Below are positions 56,534 to 64,000 of a stretch of DNA of 64,000 bases, one piece after another. The position numbers were made by a program, and so were the translations under genes. The DNA comes from Grimontia indica (GTDB lineage: Bacteria > Pseudomonadota > Gammaproteobacteria > Enterobacterales > Vibrionaceae), in the NCBI RefSeq assembly GCF_000333895.2, contig NZ_ANFM02000014.1, forward strand, positions 1 to 64,000, read 5' to 3'. The notes below the pieces were generated by a model, which was not told the origin of the DNA, made no database searches, and saw only the letters and a program-made list of their open reading frames with translations. Each line of letters starts with the position of its first letter. Position 1 is the stretch's first letter.

Positions 56534-57843
56534 TATTCTGCCTCCAAGATCATCGCTGCACCCAGACCACCTGCTGCACAAGCAGTATTCAATGCCAAAC
56601 CACCTCCACGGCGGCGAAGTTCATTCAAGGTTTGGGTGATCATGCGCGCACCGGTTGCGGCAAATGGGTGACCGTAAGCAATCGAGCCACCCAGCACATT
56701 GAACTTGTCCATGTCGATTTCGCCAATTGCCTGGCTACGACCCAGCTTCTGTTCTGCAAAGCTTTTGGACGCAAACATTTTTACGTTAGCCAACGTCTGC
56801 GCGGCAAACGCTTCATGCATATCAATCAGAGTGAGATCAGACAGCGTAATGCCAGCGCGATCTAACGCGATTGGCGTTGAGTAAGACGGCCCCATCAGCA
56901 TGTCATGCTCAACCTGAATTGCAGAAAACGCGTATGAGCGGATGTAACCCAGAGGCGTTAGACCAAGTTCTTTGGCACGCCCTTCACGCATCAGCATCAC
57001 TGCTGCAGCACCGTCGGTCAGTGGCGTACTGTTTGCAGCAGTCACAGAGCCGTGTTTGCGGTCAAACGCAGGACGCAGTTTCGCGTAGCCTTCAACCGTT
57101 GAGTCTTCGCGAACATTGTTGTCTTTATCAATCCACTGGCGATAAGGTTCAGGGAAGGCAGTCATCACCTCATCACGAACCAATCCATCCGCCCAAGCTT
57201 TCGCTGCTAGGGAATGAGAGCGGTGTGCCAATGCATCTTGTTCCTCACGGGTAATGCCATGGCTCTTTGCCATTTGCTCTGCAGTTTGTCCCATGCTGAG
57301 GCCTGTCGAATATTCCGCTACAGCTGGTGGAACAGGCGCTAAGTCTTTGAGGGAGAGTGAGCTTAGGAGTTTTAAGCGCTTGCTCATCGTCTTAGCTTTG
57401 CTAAGCGCCAGCAGTGTCGCTGCCATGTGCTTAGAGACACCAATTGGCAGCACGGAAGAAGAATCTGCGCCACCTGCGATACCGATATCAACAGCACCGG
57501 CCATGATGCTTTCGGTGACGTTGACGACAGATTGGAAGCTGGTCGCGCAAGCGCGGCTGACACTGTAAGCATCAGTGTGAACATTCATACCTGTGCCAAG
57601 CACTATTTCACGTGCGATGTTCGGTGCTTCCGGCATTTGAACAACCTGTCCAAAAACCAGCTGGTCGATTAGCTTAGGATCAATGTCGGTACGGTTTAGC
57701 ATTTCGCTAACAACCATCTTTCCGAGATCAACAGCAGGCACATCCGCATATGCGGTGGATTGTCGTGCAAACGGGGTACGTAAACCCGAGACGACAGCTA
57801 TACGTTCACCCTGACGCGTAGTCAGATTCTGGGGAGAGTTCAT
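56533..57843 (-). CDS. fadI: 3-ketoacyl-CoA thiolase
   Basis: 436 aa thiolase. Active-site Cys C99 (SRACATS), [10 protein letters not shown] His, and the second Cys in [10 protein letters not shown]. Cleaves 3-ketoacyl-CoA to acetyl-CoA in beta-oxidation. ATG 57843 has AAGGAG 6 nt upstream; an in-frame start five codons earlier overlaps it. First gene of the fadIJ operon. Confidence 0.96.
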   Translation of the reverse strand: MNSPQNLTTRQGERIAVVSGLRTPFARQSTAYADVPAVDLGKMVVSEMLNRTDIDPKLIDQLVFGQVVQMPEAPNIAREIVLGTGMNVHTDAYSVSRACATSFQSVVNVTESIMAGAVDIGIAGGADSSSVLPIGVSKHMAATLLALSKAKTMSKRLKLLSSLSLKDLAPVPPAVAEYSTGLSMGQTAEQMAKSHGITREEQDALAHRSHSLAAKAWADGLVRDEVMTAFPEPYRQWIDKDNNVREDSTVEGYAKLRPAFDRKHGSVTAANSTPLTDGAAAVMLMREGRAKELGLTPLGYIRSYAFSAIQVEHDMLMGPSYSTPIALDRAGITLSDLTLIDMHEAFAAQTLANVKMFASKSFAEQKLGRSQAIGEIDMDKFNVLGGSIAYGHPFAATGARMITQTLNELRRRGGGLALNTACAAGGLGAAMILEAE

Positions 57844-57863
57844 TGCCGCTCCTTGCAATTATT

Positions 57864-57880
57864 AGAGGTCAGACCAGAAG
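57864..57880. promoter_or_regulatory. FadR operator upstream of fadIJ
   Basis: AGAGGTCAGACCAGAAG; in the other orientation it reads CTTCTGGTCTGACCTCT and contains the CTGGTCNGACC core of the FadR consensus with no mismatch. It is 21 bp upstream of the fadI start, where bound FadR would block transcription until acyl-CoA releases it. Confidence 0.8.
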
Positions 57881-57903
57881 AGTGTAACCAATTTGTTATC
57901 AGA

Positions 57904-57921
57904 TTAAAACGTGCGTTTTAA
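57904..57921. promoter_or_regulatory. 18-bp palindrome upstream of fadI (possible second operator)
   Basis: TTAAAACG-TG-CGTTTTAA: perfect 8-bp arms around a 2-bp centre, 61 bp upstream of the fadI start. The AAACG/CGTTT arms look like a TetR-family operator; PsrA-type fatty-acid regulators use AAAC...GTTT palindromes, but I cannot assign it with confidence. Confidence 0.5.
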
Positions 57922-58002
57922 TTAAATCTGCCAAGCAAACATAGACCGTTACGACATTTTTGAAAATAAAAACTGAGCGAGAAGCAAAGTTGGAGAGTGA
58001 CT

Positions 58003-58268
58003 AGGGGCTGTTGACCTTTGGTGATGATTTTTGCAGCAGTTTGTGGGGATTTTATGCAAGGCAAAGGCTTCGATGTGTAGCTGGCCTACATGAGAAGCTG
58101 ATAACGCAGCAGAAATTCCCCACAAACGCTGCCCGAAAGGTTCTGCTCTAAGCGTTTTATGCTTTGTTGAGGTGTGTTTGCTTAGAATCACTAGGCGGCA
58201 CACACCTCGCCGCGCCTAAAACGCTTATAGCGAGAACAAAATTTAACCACCAAAGGTCAACAGCCCCT
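58003..58268. mobile_element. MITE-like element, 266 bp, perfect 21-bp inverted ends
   Basis: Both ends begin AGGGGCTGTTGACCTTTGG plus two more matching bases (58003-58023, and inverted at 58248-58268). There is no transposase and no credible gene inside, so it is non-autonomous. No clear target-site duplication was seen in the few flanking bases. A separate 41-bp copy of the left end lies 544 bp further on. It sits in the long gap between fadI and the sigma-factor gene. Confidence 0.88.
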
Positions 58269-58281
58269 TTAAACGAAAAGC

Positions 58282-58493
58282 AAAAAAAAACCACACCTAT
58301 CAGGTGTGGCAACGTATGTGGAAAGCAATCACGTATTAAATCAATTAACGTAAAGCCAATTGCAAATCAGGTCATAGACCTGAGGAGAAAGTAAAGTCAG
58401 CCTTCAAAAAGGAAGTTTGTCATCTTGCTCAACACGGTTTCATGCGACAGATTCGGTAAACCAACGAAGTCTGTAACACGTCACCAGATGACA
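58282..58493 (-). ncRNA. Candidate small RNA gene between fadI and the ECF sigma gene
   Basis: On the minus strand a TATAGT -10-like box (58505-58500) is followed about 190 nt later by a strong intrinsic terminator: stem CCACACCT/AGGTGTGG (58309-58291) and nine T residues (58290-58282). There is no open frame between them, and no minus-strand gene lies upstream that needs a terminator. A small stem CTTCC-TTTTT-GAAGG lies at about 58413-58399. No clear -35 box. I do not recognise the RNA family. Confidence 0.45.
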
Positions 58494-58811
58494 GTGCCTA
58501 CTATACCCACGCATCAGGAAGCGATTTTGAAGCAGATCAATTTTTTGTTTGATTACTCATCAATCGAAGGAAAGAGAGGCTAAAGCGAAGGGAAGATTGC
58601 GAGTTAGGTTGGATAAATATGCACTTGGTTGAATTTGTTTAATTCTTAGAAAGCTGTCTAAAACACTACAACCACTGCCTAATTGATTAAACTCAAACCA
58701 AATCACCTTCAGAAGGCAGGCTCCGTACATTTAACATGGTTATTTATTAGCCCAATCAACACTACAATTACAGCAAAGCGGCTAACCGTCTTAAAGCCAG
58801 ATTGCTCACTT

Positions 58812-58852
58812 AGGGGCTGTTGACCTTTGGTGATGATTTTTGCAGCAATTTG
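58812..58852. mobile_element. Truncated end of the same MITE-like element
   Basis: 41 bp matching 58003-58043 with a single mismatch, in the same orientation, ending abruptly. It is 33 bp upstream of the sigma-factor start and so forms part of that gene's leader or promoter. It could be a remnant of a second insertion or a broken duplication. Confidence 0.85.
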
Positions 58853-58885
58853 GCATTTAATATCCTAAATAATCAGGATGATAGA

Positions 58886-59455
58886 ATGGTTTTGAAATTA
58901 TTTGGAAATAAAAAGTCAGAAACCAAGGTCTCTAGTGATATGGAAAAGCAGAGACGATACGAAGCGCTCGTGAGAGCCTGGCACAGAGACCTCTACCGTT
59001 ATGCATACTGGTTGACGAAAGACCAGCACGTAGCGGAAGATTTGGTGCAGGAAACCTGCCTACGTGCATGGCGCTCGCTTGATAGCCTTCAAGATGACAA
59101 CGCCGCCAAAGCTTGGCTGATCACCATCCTTAGGCGCGAAAATGCACGCCGTTTCGAGCGTAAACAACTCGAATTGGTAGATATTGATGACCACCAGGTT
59201 GCAGACGATGCACGCCCCAGTGAAGAAGCCTCGGTCGAACAGCAATGGCTTCACAAGCAAATCATGCGTCTGTCACCAGAATATCGAGAACCGTTGGTGT
59301 TGCAGGTCGTTGCCGGATTTAGCGGTGAAGAGATCGCTGAGATCTTAGACCTAAACAAAAACACTGTTATGACGCGTTTGTTCAGAGCGAGAAACCAATT
59401 GAAAGAGTTCATGGACAATCAAACTTCAGGCCAGCGAGGTGCGCTAAATGGATGA
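58886..59455 (+). CDS. ECF-type RNA polymerase sigma factor
   Basis: 189 aa: region 2 (about residues 22-85; YAYWLTKDQHVAEDLVQETCLRAW) and region 4 (about 125-180; GFSGEEIAEILDLNKNTVMTR as helix-turn-helix). I start at ATG 58886 with AGGA 7 nt upstream; the longer open frame runs back into the repeat fragment and is unlikely to be translated. It overlaps its probable anti-sigma gene by 8 bp. Target genes are unknown; its place between fadI and fadL suggests an envelope or lipid signal. Confidence 0.9.
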   Translation: MVLKLFGNKKSETKVSSDMEKQRRYEALVRAWHRDLYRYAYWLTKDQHVAEDLVQETCLRAWRSLDSLQDDNAAKAWLITILRRENARRFERKQLELVDIDDHQVADDARPSEEASVEQQWLHKQIMRLSPEYREPLVLQVVAGFSGEEIAEILDLNKNTVMTRLFRARNQLKEFMDNQTSGQRGALNG

Positions 59456-60173
59456 GCTCGAATTTCGTCGACGCCTTCTGGCGGACCCTCAGGATAAAGA
59501 CCCTGAGATTCTGGCAGCAAAATCAGAGTCGCCAGCTAATCAAAAATTAGCATCAGAGCTAGATCAACTAGATGCGCTATTAGATCAAACATTGCGCGTG
59601 GATGTACCGGATGATTTGGTCGACAAAGTCCTGTTTAAACAAACCAGTGACGTAGTGCGGGAAGCAAGGAAGCCGCGCTTTCATCTGGCTATCGCTGCTT
59701 CTGTTGCATTTGCTTTCGGCATTATGCTGGGCCAATTCAATTGGCAGGCGCTACCGGTCTTGCCAGGACAAGCAAGCTTGGGACAAATTGCTCTAGAGCA
59801 CTATTACCATGAAGAAGACTTCACCAATAACGTGTTCGAGGGTGCAACCTTGACCCAAGTGAATGCCAAGCTGTCACCATTAGGTAAAACCTTTAATGGT
59901 CAGTTACCTGGCGAAGTGTCGTACATCAACCATTGCAGCTTTGCCGATAAGCATGCTGTTCATATGGTGCTTAAAGGTAACAATGGCGAAGATTTCACTG
60001 TTTTTGTTGTGCCGCAGCAATCCAAAGCTATGGAAAACTATAGCGATGGCAATATGGAAGCTATTTCATTGCCAGCAGCCAATAACAGCAGTGTGATTGT
60101 AGTAGGCAAAGAAGGCGCAGATATCATGCCTGTCGCTGAACAATTGAAGCAACATCTCAATCAGAAGGCCTGA
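59448..60173 (+). CDS. Putative membrane anti-sigma factor (DUF3379-like)
   Basis: 241 aa. Cytoplasmic acidic N-terminus (about 1-80), one transmembrane helix (about 81-103, FHLAIAASVAFAFGIMLGQF), and an extracytoplasmic C-terminal part (about 104-241). This topology, and translational coupling to the ECF sigma gene, mark it as its regulator. It resembles the DUF3379 proteins found beside such sigma factors in vibrios. What signal releases the sigma factor is unknown. Confidence 0.82.
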   Translation: MDELEFRRRLLADPQDKDPEILAAKSESPANQKLASELDQLDALLDQTLRVDVPDDLVDKVLFKQTSDVVREARKPRFHLAIAASVAFAFGIMLGQFNWQALPVLPGQASLGQIALEHYYHEEDFTNNVFEGATLTQVNAKLSPLGKTFNGQLPGEVSYINHCSFADKHAVHMVLKGNNGEDFTVFVVPQQSKAMENYSDGNMEAISLPAANNSSVIVVGKEGADIMPVAEQLKQHLNQKA

Positions 60174-60194
60174 TACAATCCATTACAAAATCTA

Positions 60195-60217
60195 GGGGAG
60201 CAGATGCTCCCCTTTTT
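60195..60217 (+). terminator. Intrinsic terminator of the sigma/anti-sigma operon
   Basis: Stem GGGGAGCA/TGCTCCCC with a 2-base nominal loop followed by TTTTTCTTTT on the plus strand. Confidence 0.9.
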
Positions 60218-60277
60218 CTTTTCCCGCAATTACAACCACCTAGCGCCATCCCTAGCATTTACAAAACAGCATGTTAT

Positions 60278-60294
60278 AACTGGTCAGATTTCCA
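60278..60294. promoter_or_regulatory. FadR operator upstream of fadL (first copy)
   Basis: AACTGGTCAGATTTCCA: the left half AACTGGTCAGA matches the FadR consensus perfectly, and the TGATTTC-like right side resembles fadL-type sites. It is about 90 bp upstream of the first fadL gene. Confidence 0.65.
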
Positions 60295-60381
60295 ATAAAG
60301 CACCTACACAATAGAATTTGCGCAGCTCATTCTGAGCATAAATATCAAAAAAATTATAATTTTATTCGGAATATTCGCATT

Positions 60382-61635
60382 ATGAATAAGAAGCGTCTGT
60401 TTATCCGCTCAGCAGTGGCAATGGCTGTTGCAGCGAGCTCCACGTCAGCATTGGCTGCTGGCTTCCAACTTAACGCACAATCAGCAACAGGTATCGGCCG
60501 TGCTTTTGCCGGTGATGCTGTAATCGCAGATAACGCAGCTGTTATGGCACGAAACTCTGCGGCTATGGCTCTGTTTGATGAGAAAGCATTCTCAATTGGC
60601 TTTGAGACAATCACGACTGACATCACCGTCAGTGATGCAACCTACAGCAGTCTTGCTACGCTTAATCAGCCAGTACCAGTTGCTGATACTGATGATGTGG
60701 GCGGCACTTCCATTGCGCCAAACGTACATTTCATCATGCCTCTAAACGAAAAGTTTGCTGTTGGTATCAATGCCTATTCGAACTTTGGCACCAAAACTGA
60801 GTTCTCTGATGACTATGTGGCGACTGAATACGGCGGTTTGACCGACGTGAAAAGCTTTAACCTGGGTCTAGCTGGTTCATACCGTTTGAACGACCAATGG
60901 AGCTTTGGTGCTGGTCTCGACATCATTTATGGTCAAGGCACAATGAAGCGAACAGCCAATGAAAACCTTCCATTTGTCGGGGGACGCGATTTACTGAATG
61001 TTGATGGTGCCGACGGTTTTGCTGTGGGATTCAATGTTGGTACTGTGTACGAGCTGGATGAAAACAACCGATTCGGTTTTGCTTACCGTTACAGCCCAGA
61101 ATTTGAAGCCAAAGATGACAAAGGCCAGAAGATTACTCTTCCACTGCCTGATATCGCTGAATTCTCTGGCTTCCATAAAATTGAAGACACCAAATTTGCC
61201 GTTCACTACAGCGTTCAATACATTGGTTGGGGATCTTTCGATCAAATCGAATTTGAAAACCTTCAAGGCACAGTCCTGACCGGTTCGTATAACAAGCCAT
61301 ACGAATGGCAAGATGGCTGGCACTACAGTATCGGTGGTACCTACTACCTGAACAACGATTGGACACTTCGTGCCGGTTATATGTATGACACCAGTGCGCA
61401 AGACAGCCTAACATCAATCTCTGTTCCAGACTCTGATCGTCAATGGTTCTCTGCAGGTTTGACATACAACCTTGACCAAAGCTCAACCATTGACTTCGGC
61501 TTTACTTACCTGATGGGTAAAGAAGTGTCTGTATCTGAAAGTACAGAGTTTAATGGCATCACTTTGTCTTCGGTCAATGCTACCACCCAAGCAAATGCGA
61601 TTCTGATGGGTCTACAGTACAGCCGCAGCTTCTAA
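60382..61635 (+). CDS. fadL: Long-chain fatty-acid outer-membrane channel FadL (copy 1)
   Basis: 417 aa with an N-terminal signal peptide ending near residue 25 (SALAAGFQLN) and the NAxxTG(I/L)GRAFAG hatch motif just after it (AQSATGIGRAFAGDAV), then an amphipathic beta-barrel ending in a C-terminal Phe (YSRSF). Takes up long-chain fatty acids and other hydrophobic compounds. The first of two tandem paralogues. Start ATG 60382; no strong ribosome site was seen. Confidence 0.93.
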   Translation: MNKKRLFIRSAVAMAVAASSTSALAAGFQLNAQSATGIGRAFAGDAVIADNAAVMARNSAAMALFDEKAFSIGFETITTDITVSDATYSSLATLNQPVPVADTDDVGGTSIAPNVHFIMPLNEKFAVGINAYSNFGTKTEFSDDYVATEYGGLTDVKSFNLGLAGSYRLNDQWSFGAGLDIIYGQGTMKRTANENLPFVGGRDLLNVDGADGFAVGFNVGTVYELDENNRFGFAYRYSPEFEAKDDKGQKITLPLPDIAEFSGFHKIEDTKFAVHYSVQYIGWGSFDQIEFENLQGTVLTGSYNKPYEWQDGWHYSIGGTYYLNNDWTLRAGYMYDTSAQDSLTSISVPDSDRQWFSAGLTYNLDQSSTIDFGFTYLMGKEVSVSESTEFNGITLSSVNATTQANAILMGLQYSRSF

Positions 61636-61657
61636 TTTAATTAGAACACAGTGACTA

Positions 61658-61684
61658 AAGGGGAGCATTCGCTCCCCTTTTTTG
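61658..61684 (+). terminator. Intrinsic terminator of fadL copy 1
   Basis: Stem AAGGGGAGC/GCTCCCCTT with an ATTC loop followed by a T-run. It separates the two fadL genes into independent units. Confidence 0.92.
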
Positions 61685-61956
61685 TTCGCTCAAATAAAGC
61701 CTAAAGCGAACAAATTCAGTAAAACCAAGGCTTTTCAGCGTACACAAGTACGCTTAACTGGTATTAAGGATTAACACGTGTTCGCCGAAACTCAGCGTAC
61801 ACTTGTTCCAAACCACCCAATAAATAGTGCATTTTACTAAAATATATCAATCCATCGATACATTTATCTAAATACATCCTCTCTCTATCATCAAAATTGC
61901 ATATTGATTGCCTGTCAGTACCCTGTACCGACCACAATAATCAAGTAAATACTCTA
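61685..61956. promoter_or_regulatory. Promoter region of the second fadL gene
   Basis: Holds a perfect hairpin AGCGTAC/GTACGCT (61737-61754), directly followed by AACTGGTATTAAGGATT (61756-61772), which has only the left half of a FadR site, and the palindrome AACACGTGTT (61773-61782). A+T-rich from 61820 to the start codon. No sure -10/-35 pair. Confidence 0.4.
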
Positions 61957-63270
61957 ATGAACAAGAACAAACTTCTTCCGCTGGCAATTGCTGCAGCACT
62001 TGGCTCTCTTTCTTCAACGTCTGCAATCGCTGCAGGTTTTCAACTGGCGGAGTATTCTGCAACTGGTCTTGGCCGCGCATATGCGGGTGAAGCTGCGATG
62101 GCAGATAATGCGTCTGCTCAATTCCGCAATCCAGCCATGATGACTTATCTGGAAGGCACCCAAGTTTCTACTGGCCTTATCTACGTTGATCCAAACGTGG
62201 ATGTGGAAGGCACAAACACCAGCTTAACTGGCGACAAAACTGCGACTTCATCTAAAGATTTTGCAGATTCAGCCTTTATTCCAAACTTCTACTTCTCTCA
62301 TCAATTGAACGAGAAGGTTTATCTGGGTCTGGCACTGAGCTCAAACTTCGGTATGCACACTAAACTGGATGACAACTTCAAAGGCACCCAGTTTGGTAAT
62401 GAAGCGTCAGTGATGACCATGGAAATCAATCCAAACATCGCATACAAAATTAACGACCAGTTCTCTGTTGGTGCTGGTGTTAGATACGTATTGGGTGAAG
62501 GTAGCATTGGTGCGAAAAGCTCTGCAGATATCAAAAACCCACTCAATGGCAATGTCATCGTACCTACCGGTACTACTCTAAAATACATGGAAGGTGATGA
62601 TACTGCTTGGGGTTGGCAAGCTGGTGCAGCTTGGCAGATCAATGAAGACAACCGTTTAGGCTTTAACTATCGTTCTGAAGTGAATCTGAATCTGGAAGGC
62701 CATGCCACTGGCCTAGCGTTTGGTACTACTACTGCGCAATTGCCTGGCAGTATGGAGCTGACGCTGCCCGCAACCGCAGAGATAGCAAGCTTCCACCAAC
62801 TGACCGACACAGTTGCAGTACACGCTAGCATCAACTGGACTGACTGGAGTACCTTCGAAAAGCTGGAAGCAAATATCCCTTCCCTTTCTCAGCCAAACCA
62901 ACTGGTTAAACAAGAGAACTGGAAAGATAACTATCGCTTTGCTGTTGGTGCCACTTATCAGTTGAACACCAAAACCCAGCTTCGTTCTGGCGTTGCTTAT
63001 GATACAGCAGCGGTCGATGACGCTAACCGCACCATTACAATTCCAGAAACCGATCGCCTTTGGTTAAGCCTGGGTGCAGGTTACCACTACTCTGATAACC
63101 TAACGCTTGACGCAGGTTTTACTTACATCTTTGCAAAAGACGCAGATGTCAAAGAGCCTCGTGACGGAATCAGTTCTGACCTAACTTCTGTACCTTTTGG
63201 AGGTACTTTCGAAGGTCAAACCTCTGGCAACGTATGGCTGGCAGGTGTTCAGGCAACTTACCGCTTCTAA
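61957..63270 (+). CDS. fadL: Long-chain fatty-acid outer-membrane channel FadL (copy 2)
   Basis: 437 aa FadL/TodX-family porin: signal peptide ending about residue 26 (SAIAAGFQLA), the hatch motif AEYSATGLGRAYAGEAA, beta-barrel, and terminal Phe (ATYRF). ATG 61957 begins MNKNKLLPLAI, a normal signal peptide; the frame is open 20 codons upstream without a reason to use it. It is about one third identical by eye to copy 1 and has its own promoter region, so the two may serve different ligands or conditions. Confidence 0.93.
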   Translation: MNKNKLLPLAIAAALGSLSSTSAIAAGFQLAEYSATGLGRAYAGEAAMADNASAQFRNPAMMTYLEGTQVSTGLIYVDPNVDVEGTNTSLTGDKTATSSKDFADSAFIPNFYFSHQLNEKVYLGLALSSNFGMHTKLDDNFKGTQFGNEASVMTMEINPNIAYKINDQFSVGAGVRYVLGEGSIGAKSSADIKNPLNGNVIVPTGTTLKYMEGDDTAWGWQAGAAWQINEDNRLGFNYRSEVNLNLEGHATGLAFGTTTAQLPGSMELTLPATAEIASFHQLTDTVAVHASINWTDWSTFEKLEANIPSLSQPNQLVKQENWKDNYRFAVGATYQLNTKTQLRSGVAYDTAAVDDANRTITIPETDRLWLSLGAGYHYSDNLTLDAGFTYIFAKDADVKEPRDGISSDLTSVPFGGTFEGQTSGNVWLAGVQATYRF

Positions 63271-63294
63271 GAGTTGAACAAATCCCAGAGACAA

Positions 63295-63320
63295 AAATGC
63301 CACTCAATCGAGTGGCATTT
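63295..63320. terminator. Convergent terminator between fadL copy 2 and mlaA
   Basis: Stem AAATGCCACTC/GAGTGGCATTT with a 4-nt loop, T-rich on the plus side and flanked by AAAA on the other; serves both convergent genes. Confidence 0.9.
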
Positions 63321-63333
63321 CTTTGTTAATTTC

Positions 63334-64000
63334 TTAGTAATCGTCGATTTCGTCTAGCAAATCGTCATCCAGATAACTGTCGTCAGGCTCTGGTAAATCT
63401 GCCGCCTTTCCGCCTCGGGCTTTAAACTCTTTATTCTGGAGGTAAGCATCACGTGCAAAGGCGTATGGATCCGGTGAGTTAGTCAGCAAGCTTTCCTGTT
63501 GAACCAAGGCTGCTCTGTCTTCCATCCCTTCAAACATCCATTTGAGGATAGATTGCGGAAGCGTTAACAGAGACAGCGGCGGATAAAGGCCATCGACCAT
63601 ATCCCCTGCTCCCTCACGCAACGTGATGGGTCCGTAAACGGGGAACATAAAGTAAGGCCCTTGCCCTATGTCGTAGTAACCCATGGCGTCACCAAACTGA
63701 CGGTCAGAGATTTTCGGAACATTGGCAGCCGAAGCGATATCGATTAAGCCACCAATACCAAAGACAGTGTTTAGCCAAAAGCGATTAAAGTGGGTAAGTG
63801 CCGCTTCGCCATCAAGCATAACAATGCTGTTCACCATGCTTGCTGGCTCTTCGAGGTTACTGAGGAAATTAGAGATACCCGTTCGTGTCCAGCTTGGCAC
63901 ATAGTCGACATAAGCCAGCGACACAGGTTTTGCGATATAAGGGTCTAGATAATCATAATTGACCGTCCACATCGCGCGGTTGAATCCTTCAAAAGGATCA
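63334..64000 (-). CDS. mlaA: Intermembrane phospholipid transport lipoprotein MlaA (3' part)
   Basis: The C-terminal 222 or so residues of MlaA (VacJ); the 5' part lies beyond the window. Conserved DPFEGFNRAMW starts the visible part, then NFLSNLEEP, RFWLNTVFGIGG and GPYFMFPVYGP. MlaA removes phospholipids from the outer leaflet of the outer membrane with OmpC-type porins. The C-terminus is an acidic tail (DDDLLDEIDDY). Position next to fadL is conserved in gammaproteobacteria. Confidence 0.94.
   Translation of the reverse strand, partial: DPFEGFNRAMWTVNYDYLDPYIAKPVSLAYVDYVPSWTRTGISNFLSNLEEPASMVNSIVMLDGEAALTHFNRFWLNTVFGIGGLIDIASAANVPKISDRQFGDAMGYYDIGQGPYFMFPVYGPITLREGAGDMVDGLYPPLSLLTLPQSILKWMFEGMEDRAALVQQESLLTNSPDPYAFARDAYLQNKEFKARGGKAADLPEPDDSYLDDDLLDEIDDY

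Noticed and set aside
57949-58203. 84-aa open frame within the fadI upstream gap
   Set aside because: Mostly inside the MITE-like element; it is not a transposase and has no start signal.
58820-58885. Longer N-terminus for the ECF sigma factor
   Set aside because: These codons come from the repeat fragment; the ATG at 58886 has a ribosome site and gives the usual family N-terminus.

Overview
The window looks like chromosomal DNA of a marine gammaproteobacterium, most likely a member of the Vibrionaceae (a Grimontia/Enterovibrio/Photobacterium-like relative is a guess). The right-hand 34 kb keeps the classic gammaproteobacterial order purF-cvpA-dedD-folC-accD-truA / asd-pdxB-fabB-mnmC-yfcL-epmC-aroC-prmB-smrB-sixA-fadJI-fadL-mlaA. 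It also has vibrio-like additions: a very long fimV, an ECF sigma/anti-sigma pair, two tandem fadL genes and an M16 peptidase.

Left part (1-25.9 kb): a surface-polysaccharide (O-antigen or capsule) locus bounded by tandem-repeat DNA and a beta-CASP metallo-beta-lactamase gene on the left and by rfaH on the right. A 19-gene minus-strand operon (about 25.2 to 6.6 kb) starts just after an ops/JUMPstart element, GGCGGTAGCGTG, the recruitment site for RfaH, whose own gene lies next to it. In order of transcription the operon encodes Wzm/Wzt export, a GT-C-like membrane protein with a GtrB-like transferase, a UDP-GlcNAc 2-epimerase-like enzyme, three GT-A-type transferases, a Wzx-like flippase, a WecD-like acetyltransferase and WecE. 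It continues with a five-gene module (GDPD-like phosphodiesterase, HAD phosphatase, degenerate nucleotidyltransferase fused to a SnoaL-like domain, cupin, intact nucleotidyltransferase), then GDP-rhamnose enzymes Gmd/Rmd and a GT4 transferase. Facing it are a WbpM-like dehydratase and a second GT4 enzyme on the plus strand. A reductase/epimerase and a small initiating sugar-phosphate transferase lie on the minus strand and probably form a QuiNAc-type priming module with the dehydratase.

Middle (26-35.5 kb): rssB (general-stress sigma turnover), a LysR regulator, a Yip1-family membrane protein, then the purF-to-truA housekeeping run, with a PurR box before cvpA.

Right part (35.8-64 kb): fimV (1390 aa, with an in-frame hexanucleotide repeat), asd, pdxB, fabB (with a FarS-like 3' UTR), mnmC, yfcL, epmC, a TRIC/YicG-like protein, aroC, prmB, smrB, sixA, an insulinase-family peptidase, fadJ, fadI, sigma/anti-sigma, two fadL genes and the 3' part of mlaA. 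Fatty-acid genes recur (accD, fabB, fadIJ, fadL x2) and several carry FadR-like operator sequences.

Intergenic DNA is rich in repeats: a heptamer array, a 19-bp array, CCTAGG-rich repeats that supply gene 3' ends, and three families of short inverted-repeat (MITE-like) elements. The best candidate for undescribed biology is the five-gene nucleotidyltransferase/phosphodiesterase module in the polysaccharide operon. No tRNA, rRNA, CRISPR array or intact insertion sequence was seen.
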